DNA of 6,869 nucleotides from Acidobacteriaceae bacterium (GCA_027307295.1 DAHUXF010000155.1:1-6869), one strand, 5' to 3'; numbered from the stretch's first letter, positions 1-6,519 are shown. Program-made: numbers and translations. The notes: generated from the letters alone by a model not told the origin.

Positions 1-268
1 TGTATGCACCTCTCCGCCTTTACCGATTCCCCAGGCATTCTTCCTCCGATACCCATTCCTCATTTGTGTAAAGGATGTTATGAAACTTCTGAGGTATGCG
101 CCACCCTGACAAATCGGTTTCATTCTTCCTTTGCGCCCTTTGTGGTCGGTATTTGCTGACAATGCAGACGAGGGTGCCTGCGCTTTACTTCTTGAATTTG
201 CACCCCACTCCGCTTTCAGGTAAACCATTGAATTGAACCCGCTTGGCGTTTCAGCGCCTTGACGGGTT
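1..268. other. Upstream non-coding leader region
   Basis: No convincing gene is visible here. The stretch is less GC-rich than the genes that follow and is interrupted by stops in most frames. It holds a short 9-base-period repeat (about 127-145), a TGAAAC/GAAACTT element at 81-88 that could be a second ECF-type -35 box, and two copies of TTGAACC 35 bases apart (233-239 and 268-274). A minus-strand frame with an ATG at 123 runs open to the window edge for 41 codons, but its codon use does not look like the neighbours, so it is not called. Confidence 0.5.
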
Positions 269-294
269 TGAACCAAAAGCTCGTCCTTTACGTA
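269..294 (+). promoter_or_regulatory. Candidate ECF sigma-type promoter of the sigma factor operon
   Basis: TGAACC at 269-274 is separated by exactly 16 bases from CGTA at 291-294. This is one base away from the TGAAAC-N16-CGTA consensus known for SigW-type ECF sigma factors. Transcription would begin near 300-302, a few bases before the GGGGAG ribosome site at 304-309 and the TTG start at 315, giving a very short leader. A sigma factor gene behind a promoter of ECF type suggests autoregulation, the usual arrangement in this family. The match is by eye; no start site has been mapped. Confidence 0.5.
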
Positions 295-303
295 TCCGTG
301 GTT

Positions 304-309
304 GGGGAG
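304..309 (+). promoter_or_regulatory. Ribosome binding site deciding the sigma factor start
   Basis: GGGGAG lies 5 bases ahead of the TTG at 315-317. No comparable site precedes the more upstream in-frame TTG at 243. Together with the promoter at 269-294, this favours translation from 315. Confidence 0.55.
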
Positions 310-314
310 ACTGC

Positions 315-917
315 TTGGAAGAGCAACAGACAGGGGTGCTGGTGCGCCGATGCCTGTCCGGAGATGCCGGGGCATGGGAGGAGATTGTGCGCCTACACAA
401 CCGCCGAATCTACAACCTGTGCTATCGCTTTACCAACTCCCCGGACGACGCCCAGGACCTGACCCAGGAAGTCTTCATCCGGATCTACCGCACCATGGGC
501 AGCTATAACATTGAAAAAGGGGCATTTACCACCTGGCTGACCACCCTCACCCGGAACCTGCTGGTAGACCATTTCCGCCGCAGCAAGCAGGACCGCGTCA
601 CTGACTCAATTGACGCCGGGCTCCGGGAGGACGATGATTCTCCCTCTCTGGGAGACCGCCTGGAAGACCCGCGTCCCACCCCGGACGACCATCTGGCCAG
701 CAAAGAGACCCAGAAGATGGTCCAGATGGCTCTGGCGCGCCTTAGCCCGGACCTGCGGGAAGCGGTGATCCTGCGGGACCTGCAAGATATGGATTACAAA
801 GAGATTGCCCTGGTGCTCCGTGTCCCGGAAGGCACGGTGAAGTCGCGAATAAACCGGGGAAGAATGGAACTTGCGCGATTACTTTCTCGTAATAAAAAGC
901 AGGCAGGCAATGAATAA
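315..917 (+). CDS. ECF-family RNA polymerase sigma factor (RpoE/SigW-like)
   Basis: A 200-residue sigma-70 family factor of the extracytoplasmic function group, which directs RNA polymerase to stress promoters. Region 2 covers about residues 20-90, with the core-binding stretch DDAQDLTQEVF at 44-54 and the -10 recognition part through WLTTLTRNLLVDHFRR. An acidic, proline-rich linker (about 95-130) leads to region 4 at 135-188, with the helix-turn-helix YKEIALVLRVPEGTVKSRI. The frame is open back to a TTG at 243, but the TTG at 315 has a good ribosome site, lies just after the candidate promoter, and gives the usual family N-terminus (two or three turns before VRRCLSGD). The stop at 915-917 overlaps the next gene's ATG by 8 bases, so the anti-sigma factor is probably translationally coupled. 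The family call is firm; the start is likely but not certain. Confidence 0.93.
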   Translation: MEEQQTGVLVRRCLSGDAGAWEEIVRLHNRRIYNLCYRFTNSPDDAQDLTQEVFIRIYRTMGSYNIEKGAFTTWLTTLTRNLLVDHFRRSKQDRVTDSIDAGLREDDDSPSLGDRLEDPRPTPDDHLASKETQKMVQMALARLSPDLREAVILRDLQDMDYKEIALVLRVPEGTVKSRINRGRMELARLLSRNKKQAGNE

Positions 918-1632
918 CAACTACAAAAACGGACTTGAATGCCATGATTTTGAGGCCCTTCTGGCAGACGCGCTGGATCAACTGCTGGATGAGCACACGC
1001 AGGCAGCTTTTGCGGAGCATGGCCGGACCTGCGTGGTGTGCCGTCCATTGCTGGCTGAGGCCCGGGAAGGCATGCTGCTGGTCCGGGGGCTGGACAAACT
1101 GGAGCCGCCGAAGAACCTGGTACACAACATTCTGGCTTCCACCAGCCTGATGCATGCAAGCACAGCGGCTGCCTCCAGCAACGTGCAGGAGAGCTGGATG
1201 GAGCGTCTGCGCCGCAGTTTGCGTCCGTCACTGGGCGGACTGGCGCATTCGCGCTTTGCCATGTCCTTCGCTATGGCGTTTTTTTCCATCAGCATCACGC
1301 TCACGCTGGGCGGAGTGAAAATTTCTGATGTAACGAACATGGTCGCGCATCCCACGGCGATGCGGAAGAACGCGGTGCTGGGCTTTACCCATGTGGAAGC
1401 CAAAGTCACCAGCTACTATGAAAACCTGCGCCTGGTTTATCAGGTACAAGCCAAGGTCAGAGAATTAAGAAAGAACACCACGCCTGCGCCGGACAACAAT
1501 GAAAACCGGCAGCAGAACTGGAAGTCGGCGCCCGGAAGAGAGCGCCAGCAACAGCACGAGAATTACAGCCGGGAACGGGATGGCAGCCTCATCGCCGGTA
1601 CCAACACGCAACGCCAAGGAGTCCAAATATGA
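910..1632 (+). CDS. Zinc-finger (zf-HC2) membrane anti-sigma factor
   Basis: A 240-residue protein that most likely holds the preceding sigma factor at the membrane. The N-terminal cytoplasmic part shows the zinc-binding anti-sigma signature H-x3-C-x2-C (His37, Cys41, Cys44), with Cys11 as the probable fourth ligand. A single hydrophobic segment follows at about 116-136. The C-terminal 100 residues would be outside the membrane; the last 50 are very polar and rich in Gln, Asn, Arg and Glu, and look disordered. The ATG at 910 is preferred over an upstream in-frame TTG at 871 because it overlaps the sigma stop by 8 bases, typical of sigma/anti-sigma pairs, and starts directly before the zinc-finger domain. 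Its stop overlaps the next ATG by 4 bases. What signal releases the sigma factor cannot be told from sequence. Confidence 0.85.
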   Translation: MNNNYKNGLECHDFEALLADALDQLLDEHTQAAFAEHGRTCVVCRPLLAEAREGMLLVRGLDKLEPPKNLVHNILASTSLMHASTAAASSNVQESWMERLRRSLRPSLGGLAHSRFAMSFAMAFFSISITLTLGGVKISDVTNMVAHPTAMRKNAVLGFTHVEAKVTSYYENLRLVYQVQAKVRELRKNTTPAPDNNENRQQNWKSAPGRERQQQHENYSRERDGSLIAGTNTQRQGVQI

Positions 1633-2375
1633 ACTGCGCCGTACATTCACAGACCCAGGCAGTGGCCTTCTGCCGTACCTGCGGCAAGGCGCTGTGCGAA
1701 GACTGCAAGCGCGATGTTATGGGGGCCATCTATTGTGAACCCTGCATCGCCGCCCGTCTGCACGGCAGCGCAGTAGCGCCGGCAGTAGCCGCACCGCCGG
1801 TGACCACCATTCCTGGAGCGCCGAATCCTGCCGTGGCGGGCTTGCTTGGTCTTGTCCCTGGCGTGGGCGCAATGTACAACGGACAGTTCGCCAAAGCGTT
1901 TGTCCATGTGCTGATTTTTGTCTTATTGATTCTGGCGGCCAACAACATCTCTCCTTTGTTTGGATTTGGAATTGGATTTTTCGTTTTGTACATGTCCTTT
2001 GAAGCCTATAAGACGGCAGAAGCCAAGCGCATGGGACTGCCTGTGCCTGATCCGCTGGGGCTGGACAAGATGTTTGGCTTTCAGGACGCACAGCAACAGC
2101 CTCCGGCAACACCCACTTACGCCGCACCGGAGGCTTCTGCTCCGGGCACTCCTGCGCCGGGTGTTCCCGCTGTGCCGACTCCTGCGCCCCAGCCGCTGGC
2201 CAGGGACAGCGTTCCCGTGGGCGCAGTGGTCCTGATGGTGATGGGAGTATTTTTCCTGCTGGACAATCTGGGATTTTTGAACATACATCGCCTGTGGCCG
2301 CTGTTCCTGATCGGTCTGGGACTGTGGCTGGCCTATAAGCGCTCTGGTTCGCATTGGCCGGGAGGACCACGATGA
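1629..2375 (+). CDS. B-box zinc-finger membrane protein with TM2-like and LiaF-like segments
   Basis: A 248-residue protein of unknown exact role. Residues 3-45 form a B-box type zinc finger with Cys3, His6, Cys15, Cys18, Cys23, Cys26, Cys36, Cys39 and His45 in the expected spacing. A Pro/Ala linker is followed by a TM2/YIP1-like pair of membrane segments (about 70-126) that begins with the glycine-rich PGVGAMYNGQ stretch typical of TM2-like proteins. A second Pro/Ala linker (about 155-190) leads to a two-helix module at about 194-237 (VLMVMGVFFLLDN ... WPLFLIGLGLW) of the DUF5668/LiaF membrane type. AAGGAG sits 6 bases before the ATG, a strong ribosome site. The gene overlaps both neighbours by 4 bases. 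The domains are clear, but the function in the stress operon is inferred from position only. Confidence 0.8.
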   Translation: MNCAVHSQTQAVAFCRTCGKALCEDCKRDVMGAIYCEPCIAARLHGSAVAPAVAAPPVTTIPGAPNPAVAGLLGLVPGVGAMYNGQFAKAFVHVLIFVLLILAANNISPLFGFGIGFFVLYMSFEAYKTAEAKRMGLPVPDPLGLDKMFGFQDAQQQPPATPTYAAPEASAPGTPAPGVPAVPTPAPQPLARDSVPVGAVVLMVMGVFFLLDNLGFLNIHRLWPLFLIGLGLWLAYKRSGSHWPGGPR

Positions 2376-2719
2376 ATAACTATCACAGAAACCGGGCCTG
2401 TGGATGCGTACGCTGCCGCGCCCACGAATTGATGGGCGCCGCAGTCCTCATCACACTGGGCGTGCTGTTCCTGCTGGAAAACTATTACGTTGTGCCATTC
2501 GATAGAAGCTTTCCCGTCCTGCTGCTGGTGATTGGCGCAGTGATGATGGTGTCACGCACCGGCTCCACGGAAGGCCACATTCAGCCCGGATGGACCGCGC
2601 CTGCCGTCCCCCCTGCCACGCAACCACAGACTGTGCCCGGCGCATTACAACCACCGCCACCGCCGTCTCAACAGTGGCGTGAAGATCAGAATGCAAATGA
2701 ACCGAAGGTGAATCCATGA
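2372..2719 (+). CDS. Small LiaF/DUF5668-like membrane protein with CxCxxC motif
   Basis: A 115-residue protein. It starts with a short polar N-terminus carrying Cys10, Cys12 and Cys15 (C-x-C-x2-C), which could bind metal or act as a thiol switch. Two membrane segments follow (about 20-37 and 47-61) with the pattern VLxxxGVLFLLEN ... FPVLLLVIGA, matching the C-terminal module of the preceding protein. The last 50 residues are proline- and glutamine-rich and probably flexible. The frame is open from a TTG at 2354, but the ATG at 2372 has GGGAGG 6 bases upstream and overlaps the previous stop by 4 bases, so it is chosen. Its own stop overlaps the next ATG. The specific function is unknown. Confidence 0.75.
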   Translation: MNNYHRNRACGCVRCRAHELMGAAVLITLGVLFLLENYYVVPFDRSFPVLLLVIGAVMMVSRTGSTEGHIQPGWTAPAVPPATQPQTVPGALQPPPPPSQQWREDQNANEPKVNP

Positions 2720-3252
2720 GCAGCCCTAACCAGGTTCCGTATTATCAACCGCGGCAGCGTTCAATGTTCGGGCCGCTGGTCATCATCACGGAGGGATTTT
2801 TCTTCCTGCTCTTCACCACCGGACTGATTCCGCCGCGCACTTTAAGCTCGTGGTTTGTGCACTACTGGCCGCTGCTGCTGATTTTATGGGGAGCAGTAAA
2901 GATGATTGAGTATATGGTGGCGCGCAGCCGGGGAGAGCCCGCGCCCCGCGTGGGCACAGGCGCTATAGTTTTCCTGGTTTTCTTTGTGCTGTTTGGCTCT
3001 GCCATCACCCGGACCGCAAGCTGGAACTGGCGCGGATTCATGGATGAAGCGGGCATCGACGATTCTGATTTCGATCCCGTCAACAGCCGTTACAGCTTCA
3101 CTGAGAATTTTGCCCAGCCGCTGGATGGCGGCGTACAGATCAAAGTGCTGGGCGCTGTGGGTGATATCAGCGTTACAGCCAGCCCAGACGCCCATGCACA
3201 CGCGGTAGTGCACAAGGTCTTGCGCGCAGACTCACAGGAGAGCGCCGACTAA
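2716..3252 (+). CDS. LiaF-like membrane protein with start of a DUF4097 domain, N-terminal part of an interrupted gene
   Basis: A 178-residue frame with three hydrophobic segments (about 18-38, 49-66 and 81-98), the first two forming a DUF5668/LiaF-like module. From about residue 127 (YSFTENFAQPLDGGVQIKVL) it enters the first strands of a DUF4097 beta-solenoid, ending abruptly at a TAA. The same frame continues past the stop and carries the rest of that domain to 4089, so this is very probably the front part of a 457-codon gene. LiaF-type proteins combine membrane helices with a DUF4097-like domain and take part in envelope-stress sensing in Firmicutes; a comparable role here is inferred. The ATG overlaps the previous stop by 4 bases and is preceded by GAAGG. 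A natural 178-residue product would have a truncated solenoid. Confidence 0.75.
   Translation: MSSPNQVPYYQPRQRSMFGPLVIITEGFFFLLFTTGLIPPRTLSSWFVHYWPLLLILWGAVKMIEYMVARSRGEPAPRVGTGAIVFLVFFVLFGSAITRTASWNWRGFMDEAGIDDSDFDPVNSRYSFTENFAQPLDGGVQIKVLGAVGDISVTASPDAHAHAVVHKVLRADSQESAD
3250..3252 (+). other. In-frame TAA splitting the LiaF-like/DUF4097 gene
   Basis: The frame from 2716 and the frame of the DUF4097 part ending at 4089 are identical, and only this TAA separates them. The 19 codons after it, up to the ATG at 3310, read as plausible protein (LNNTTHPKFTQQGGIWLLD) with no further stop. One substitution from AAA, CAA or GAA would explain it. The base after the stop is C (TAAC), a context known in general to terminate less tightly. 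It could be a true null mutation, a sequencing error, or a leaky stop. Confidence 0.8.
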
Positions 3253-3309
3253 CTCAACAATACAACCCATCCTAAATTTACCCAGCAGGGCGGCATATGG
3301 CTGCTGGAC

Positions 3310-4089
3310 ATGACCAGCGGCGACTTTGAGCACGGACGCTACGACGTGGACTTACAACTGCCACAAAAGACGCCCTTATCACTGACCGTACACCGCGGCA
3401 ATTTAACTGTCGCGCAGCGCGATGGCAACATTGAACTCTCAACCGACCACGGCAATGTCAACGCGGAAAACGTAAAAGGTTCCGCGACGTTCCACGTGCG
3501 CAACGGCTCCATCACTGCGAAAGAAGTAAGCGGCAATATACAGGTGGATGGTGAAGTGGAGGACGGAAACATCTCCGATGTGGACGGCTCTCTGGAATTC
3601 AACGCCGGATACAACGGCGATGTTGAACTCGCCCGCATCAAGCAGCATCTGCACTTCAAATCTGTCCGGACCGAGCTGCAACTGGCCAAACTTGATGGGG
3701 AACTCAACCTGGGGCATGGCGATCTGCGCGGCAACTCGGTGACCGGCCCGCTCAAGCTGAATACCCGGTCCAATGAAGTCCACCTGGAAGACGTTTCAGG
3801 CCAGATTGAAATTGAGAACCGCAATGGCCTGGTGGAGCTGAAGACCAAAGCGCCGCTTGGCGCCATCGACATCAATAATGTTCATGGCGGGATTGAAATT
3901 GACCTGCCCGGCAATGCCGGATTCAAGCTGGATGCCGAGAGCCGCGGCGGAAACATTGACAGCGATTTCAACGTCAATGTCGATAACAGCGGCAAAGACG
4001 CAACGGCCAAGGGCGCGGTAGGCAAGGGCGGCCCGGACGTGCGGTTGCGCGTGGATCGCGGGACCATCCAGATCCGCAAAACAGAATAG
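3310..4089 (+). CDS. DUF4097-type beta-solenoid protein, C-terminal part of the interrupted gene
   Basis: A 259-residue frame made almost wholly of short beta-strand repeats of about 20 residues, rich in Gly, Asn and Asp (GNLTV, GNIEL, GNVNA, GSITA, GNIQV, GDLRG, GPLKL, GQIEI, GLVELKT, GGIEI). This is the right-handed beta-helix style of DUF4097 proteins, often described as putative adhesins and also found at the end of LiaF-like proteins. It has no signal peptide or membrane segment of its own. The ATG at 3310 has no clear ribosome site and falls in the middle of the solenoid, so independent translation is doubtful. In the joined reading the residue at 3310 would be number 199 of 457. It ends 4 bases before the convergent cmk stop. 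The domain call is good; the start and whether it is expressed are uncertain. Confidence 0.75.
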   Translation: MTSGDFEHGRYDVDLQLPQKTPLSLTVHRGNLTVAQRDGNIELSTDHGNVNAENVKGSATFHVRNGSITAKEVSGNIQVDGEVEDGNISDVDGSLEFNAGYNGDVELARIKQHLHFKSVRTELQLAKLDGELNLGHGDLRGNSVTGPLKLNTRSNEVHLEDVSGQIEIENRNGLVELKTKAPLGAIDINNVHGGIEIDLPGNAGFKLDAESRGGNIDSDFNVNVDNSGKDATAKGAVGKGGPDVRLRVDRGTIQIRKTE

Positions 4090-4093
4090 CGCG

Positions 4094-4807
4094 TCAGACG
4101 CCGGTAGTCTGGCTTTGCGCCAGCCGCGCGTCAATCAACGCAATGGCGCGCGCGACAACCTGATCCAGCGTGAGATATGTGGAATCGATCATCACGGCGT
4201 CAGCCGCGGGTACCAGCGGCGAATTGGCCCGTGTGCGGTCGCGCTGGTCGCGGGCCTGCAATTCGGCGAGCACGGAAGCTTCCGGGGCCTCGGTAGCCGG
4301 ACTCTGCATAAAACGGCGCGTGCCGCGAATCTCTGGCGCGGCATCCAGAAAGATTTTTACCTCAGCTTCAGGAAACACCTTGGTGCCGATATCGCGGCCT
4401 TCCATTACAATTCCGCCGTTCGTGCCCATGGCGCGCTGCTGTGCGACCATCCATTCACGCACACGCGGATGGACTGAAACCCTGGACGCAGCGTCAGTAA
4501 CATCCTGGCTGCGCAGTCTCTCGCTTACGTCAGCCCCATCCAGCAGCACGCGATTGCCTTCACGATTCGGCGCCAGTTCAATACGCGACTGCTGCGCCAG
4601 CATGGCCAGCTTCTCACCGTCATCCAGAGACGCGCCGCTCTGCATCGCCTTCAGGGCCAGCGCGCGGTACATGGCCCCCGTTTCAATATTGATGTAGTTG
4701 TATTTTCGCGCCAGCAACGCGGCCAGCGTGCTCTTGCCTGAACCGGCGGGACCGTCAATAGCGATCACAACTTTTCTTGCGCCAGGTAAAGACTTGGCCT
4801 CAGACAT
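4094..4807 (-). CDS. cmk: Cytidylate kinase
   Basis: A complete 237-residue kinase that transfers phosphate from ATP to CMP or dCMP, a cytoplasmic step of pyrimidine nucleotide supply. The P-loop GPAGSGKST is at 19-27, followed by the conserved TGAMYRALAL (43-52), VMEGRDIGTKVFP with the CMP-binding Arg and Asp, the KIFLDA strand, and the RDQRDRTRANSPL lid region, ending in the usual ADAVMIDST segment. Length is normal for the family. The ATG at 4807 is preceded by GGAGG about 8 bases upstream and overlaps the stop of the AlkZ-like gene by 8 bases, so the two are probably co-transcribed. The gene is convergent with the stress operon, with only 4 bases between the two stop codons. Confidence 0.96.
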   Translation of the reverse strand: MSEAKSLPGARKVVIAIDGPAGSGKSTLAALLARKYNYINIETGAMYRALALKAMQSGASLDDGEKLAMLAQQSRIELAPNREGNRVLLDGADVSERLRSQDVTDAASRVSVHPRVREWMVAQQRAMGTNGGIVMEGRDIGTKVFPEAEVKIFLDAAPEIRGTRRFMQSPATEAPEASVLAELQARDQRDRTRANSPLVPAADAVMIDSTYLTLDQVVARAIALIDARLAQSQTTGV

Positions 4808-5669
4808 GGATGCGCCTCCGCTGCTGCGGCTCCAGGGGCGGCGTCATCTGGATCAATGTTTTGGGACCAATGGTGACAAAGCTCAGCTCGCGCGCCGCCA
4901 GAAGCGCATTCACCGCTTCGCGCACCTTGGAACGCGAGGTCAGGTGCGAAAGGAATTGCTCGATCTCCTCCTGTTCCGCCGCCACCACGCCTTCAAGATA
5001 TTTACTCACCAGTGCCGAGATGGCTTCAGGAACGGAAATGTTCAGCCCTTCTTTCACCGCGTCGGGCGCCCAGCGGTAGAGCACGTCCCAGGAAGCGCCG
5101 TCGGCTGGCTTGTAATCCACGCGGGTGATTTTCAGAATTGACCACAGCTCAAGCAGCGCCCGGTCCAGCGCCGGAAGACTGGCGTCCCTTCCCACGGCAG
5201 CCTGCAACTGCGTCTTGGTCATGGGACCGCTTTTCTGCAGCGACTCAAACACCCGCACAGCCAGCTCAGAAACCGCTGCGCCTTGCGCTTTGATCTTGGC
5301 CGGAGCTTTGGGATTACGATCTCCCACCAGCGCATAAAAATAAGGGAACAGCTGCGCGGAGATGATCAGGTCAATGTCGCCGGCAAGCCCCAGCTCAAAG
5401 GCGGACCGCTCGCGCAACAGACGCACCATCAGCTCGGTTGCGTCCTGCGCGCGCTGATCGGCGAAAGCATGCCGAACATCGGGCAGCCCCGCCTTGGAAC
5501 CCACATACGCACCGATAAAGCTGGGCACCAGCGGAAATGCCCGCTCCGGATAAGTCACGGCAAAGCCGACAGCTTCAATAAAGCTGCGTGCCTCTTCCGT
5601 TGTCCGGATAGGAGCGCCGTCAACGTGCCAAAGTGTTGCCCGCTGCTGTTCGAGTTCCTGTTCAGTCAT
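4800..5669 (-). CDS. Winged-helix protein related to AlkZ/YcaQ DNA glycosylases
   Basis: A 289-residue soluble protein. Residues around 140-275 resemble the winged-helix repeats of the AlkZ/YcaQ family: a Thr-Lys-Gln-Leu helix-turn-helix (MTKTQLQAAVG), then LDRALLELWSILKITRVDY, a YRWAPDAV turn, and a final SRSKVREAVNALLAARELSFVTIG segment. AlkZ proteins remove bulky or cross-linked alkylated bases from DNA. The Q-x-Q or Q-x-D catalytic motif of active AlkZ/YcaQ enzymes is not evident, so this may be a divergent or non-catalytic DNA-binding relative. A stop codon lies two codons upstream of the ATG, which fixes the start at or after 5669; no good ribosome site is present. It follows the mutL remnant by 67 bases and overlaps cmk. 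The family link rests on recalled similarity and is moderate. Confidence 0.55.
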   Translation of the reverse strand: MTEQELEQQRATLWHVDGAPIRTTEEARSFIEAVGFAVTYPERAFPLVPSFIGAYVGSKAGLPDVRHAFADQRAQDATELMVRLLRERSAFELGLAGDIDLIISAQLFPYFYALVGDRNPKAPAKIKAQGAAVSELAVRVFESLQKSGPMTKTQLQAAVGRDASLPALDRALLELWSILKITRVDYKPADGASWDVLYRWAPDAVKEGLNISVPEAISALVSKYLEGVVAAEQEEIEQFLSHLTSRSKVREAVNALLAARELSFVTIGPKTLIQMTPPLEPQQRRRIHV

Positions 5670-5736
5670 AAGCTATAAAACCGGGACATTGCGCGGGTGT
5701 ACCCATGGGAAATCTATTTGCCTGAATTCCCCGGCG

Positions 5737-6519
5737 CTAAATCCTTTTAAATGCCTTTTGTATTTCCTTTACAGAATACCGCAGGACCACCGGCCGGCCA
5801 TGTGGACAGGTCATGGGGCACTCCGTTTTGGCCAACTCACTGAGCAGCCACTCCATCTTGTTCTGCTCCAGCGGCATGTTGATCTTGATGGCGGCGTGGC
5901 ATGCGATGCTGGCCGCGATCCGGCTCCGAATCTTGTCCAGGTTGAGCGCCTGTTCCTCTCTCTGGAACTGGTCCAGCAACTCGATCAGCAGTTTCTCCAC
6001 ATCGCCGGGACGCACGCCGCCGGGCGCGGTCTTCACCGCTACGGTCCGCGTTCCGAACAGCTCCACTTCAAAGCCGTTCCGCTGAAGCTCCTCAGAGATT
6101 TCAGCGAACACCGCCTGCTGGCCGGGCGTGAGTTCCACAATCAGCGGCATCAGCAACCTCTGGCCATCCTGGGCGGCACTAGCCTGGCCGCGTTCACGCA
6201 GGATTCTTTCAAACAGAACGCGCTCATGCGCCACGTGCTGATCGATGATCCAAAGCCCATCCGGATTCACTGCCAGAATAAACGAATCCCGCACCTGCCC
6301 CAGAGGTTTCAGGCTTGCCAGCACCAGTTGGTCGACAATCTCCTGCGGCTCGTCTTCCAGAATGTTGCCGCATGTGTCGGCATGGCCATTGCCGTTTTGC
6401 CTGACCCCCGGTATGCCTGCCGGGCCAAAGCCGCTCACAGTGGCATTGGCTTCCAGGGCAATCGCTTCACTGCCGAACTGCAATTTTTCATTCATCAGCG
6501 GCAACGCGGCAGGCTGCAA
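5737..6519 (-). CDS. mutL: MutL C-terminal endonuclease/dimerisation domain, N-terminal ATPase part missing
   Basis: A 260-residue frame that matches only the C-terminal domain of the mismatch-repair protein MutL. It has a LGQVRDSFILAV strand, the endonuclease metal-site motif DQHVAHERVLFE (93-104; family form DQHA-x2-E-x4-E, here with Val for Ala), ACHAAIK at 206-212, and CPHGRP at 238-243, ending as full-length MutL proteins do. Normal MutL is about 600 residues, and the N-terminal GHKL ATPase domain with its motifs is absent. Upstream, the same frame is blocked by a TGA at 6565-6567, and another gene ends at 6702. The first possible start is a TTG at 6519, with an ATG at 6495; neither has a clear ribosome site. 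It is probably a 5'-truncated remnant, though a separately encoded endonuclease domain or an assembly join cannot be excluded. Confidence 0.8.
   Translation of the reverse strand: MQPAALPLMNEKLQFGSEAIALEANATVSGFGPAGIPGVRQNGNGHADTCGNILEDEPQEIVDQLVLASLKPLGQVRDSFILAVNPDGLWIIDQHVAHERVLFERILRERGQASAAQDGQRLLMPLIVELTPGQQAVFAEISEELQRNGFEVELFGTRTVAVKTAPGGVRPGDVEKLLIELLDQFQREEQALNLDKIRSRIAASIACHAAIKINMPLEQNKMEWLLSELAKTECPMTCPHGRPVVLRYSVKEIQKAFKRI

Noticed and set aside
1..123. Minus-strand frame from an ATG at 123, open for 41 codons to the window edge, with AAGGAAG before it; also a second ATG at 38 with GGAGG before it.
   Set aside because: Third-position GC is much lower than in the neighbouring genes, the peptides resemble no family I know, and two overlapping frames compete. 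Sequence left of the window would be needed to decide.
243..314. N-terminal extension of the sigma factor from a TTG at 243.
   Set aside because: It has no ribosome site, would contain the candidate promoter, and adds 24 residues unlike the start of ECF sigma factors.
3339..3875. Minus-strand open frame of 178 codons opposite the DUF4097 part.
   Set aside because: It is a shadow of the repetitive solenoid codons, Ser/Pro/Thr-rich and without a ribosome site or known domain.
4109..4123. Small hairpin (CTGGC/GCCAG) near the end of cmk as a terminator.
   Set aside because: The stem is only 5 bases, it lies inside the cmk coding sequence, and no T run follows on either strand.
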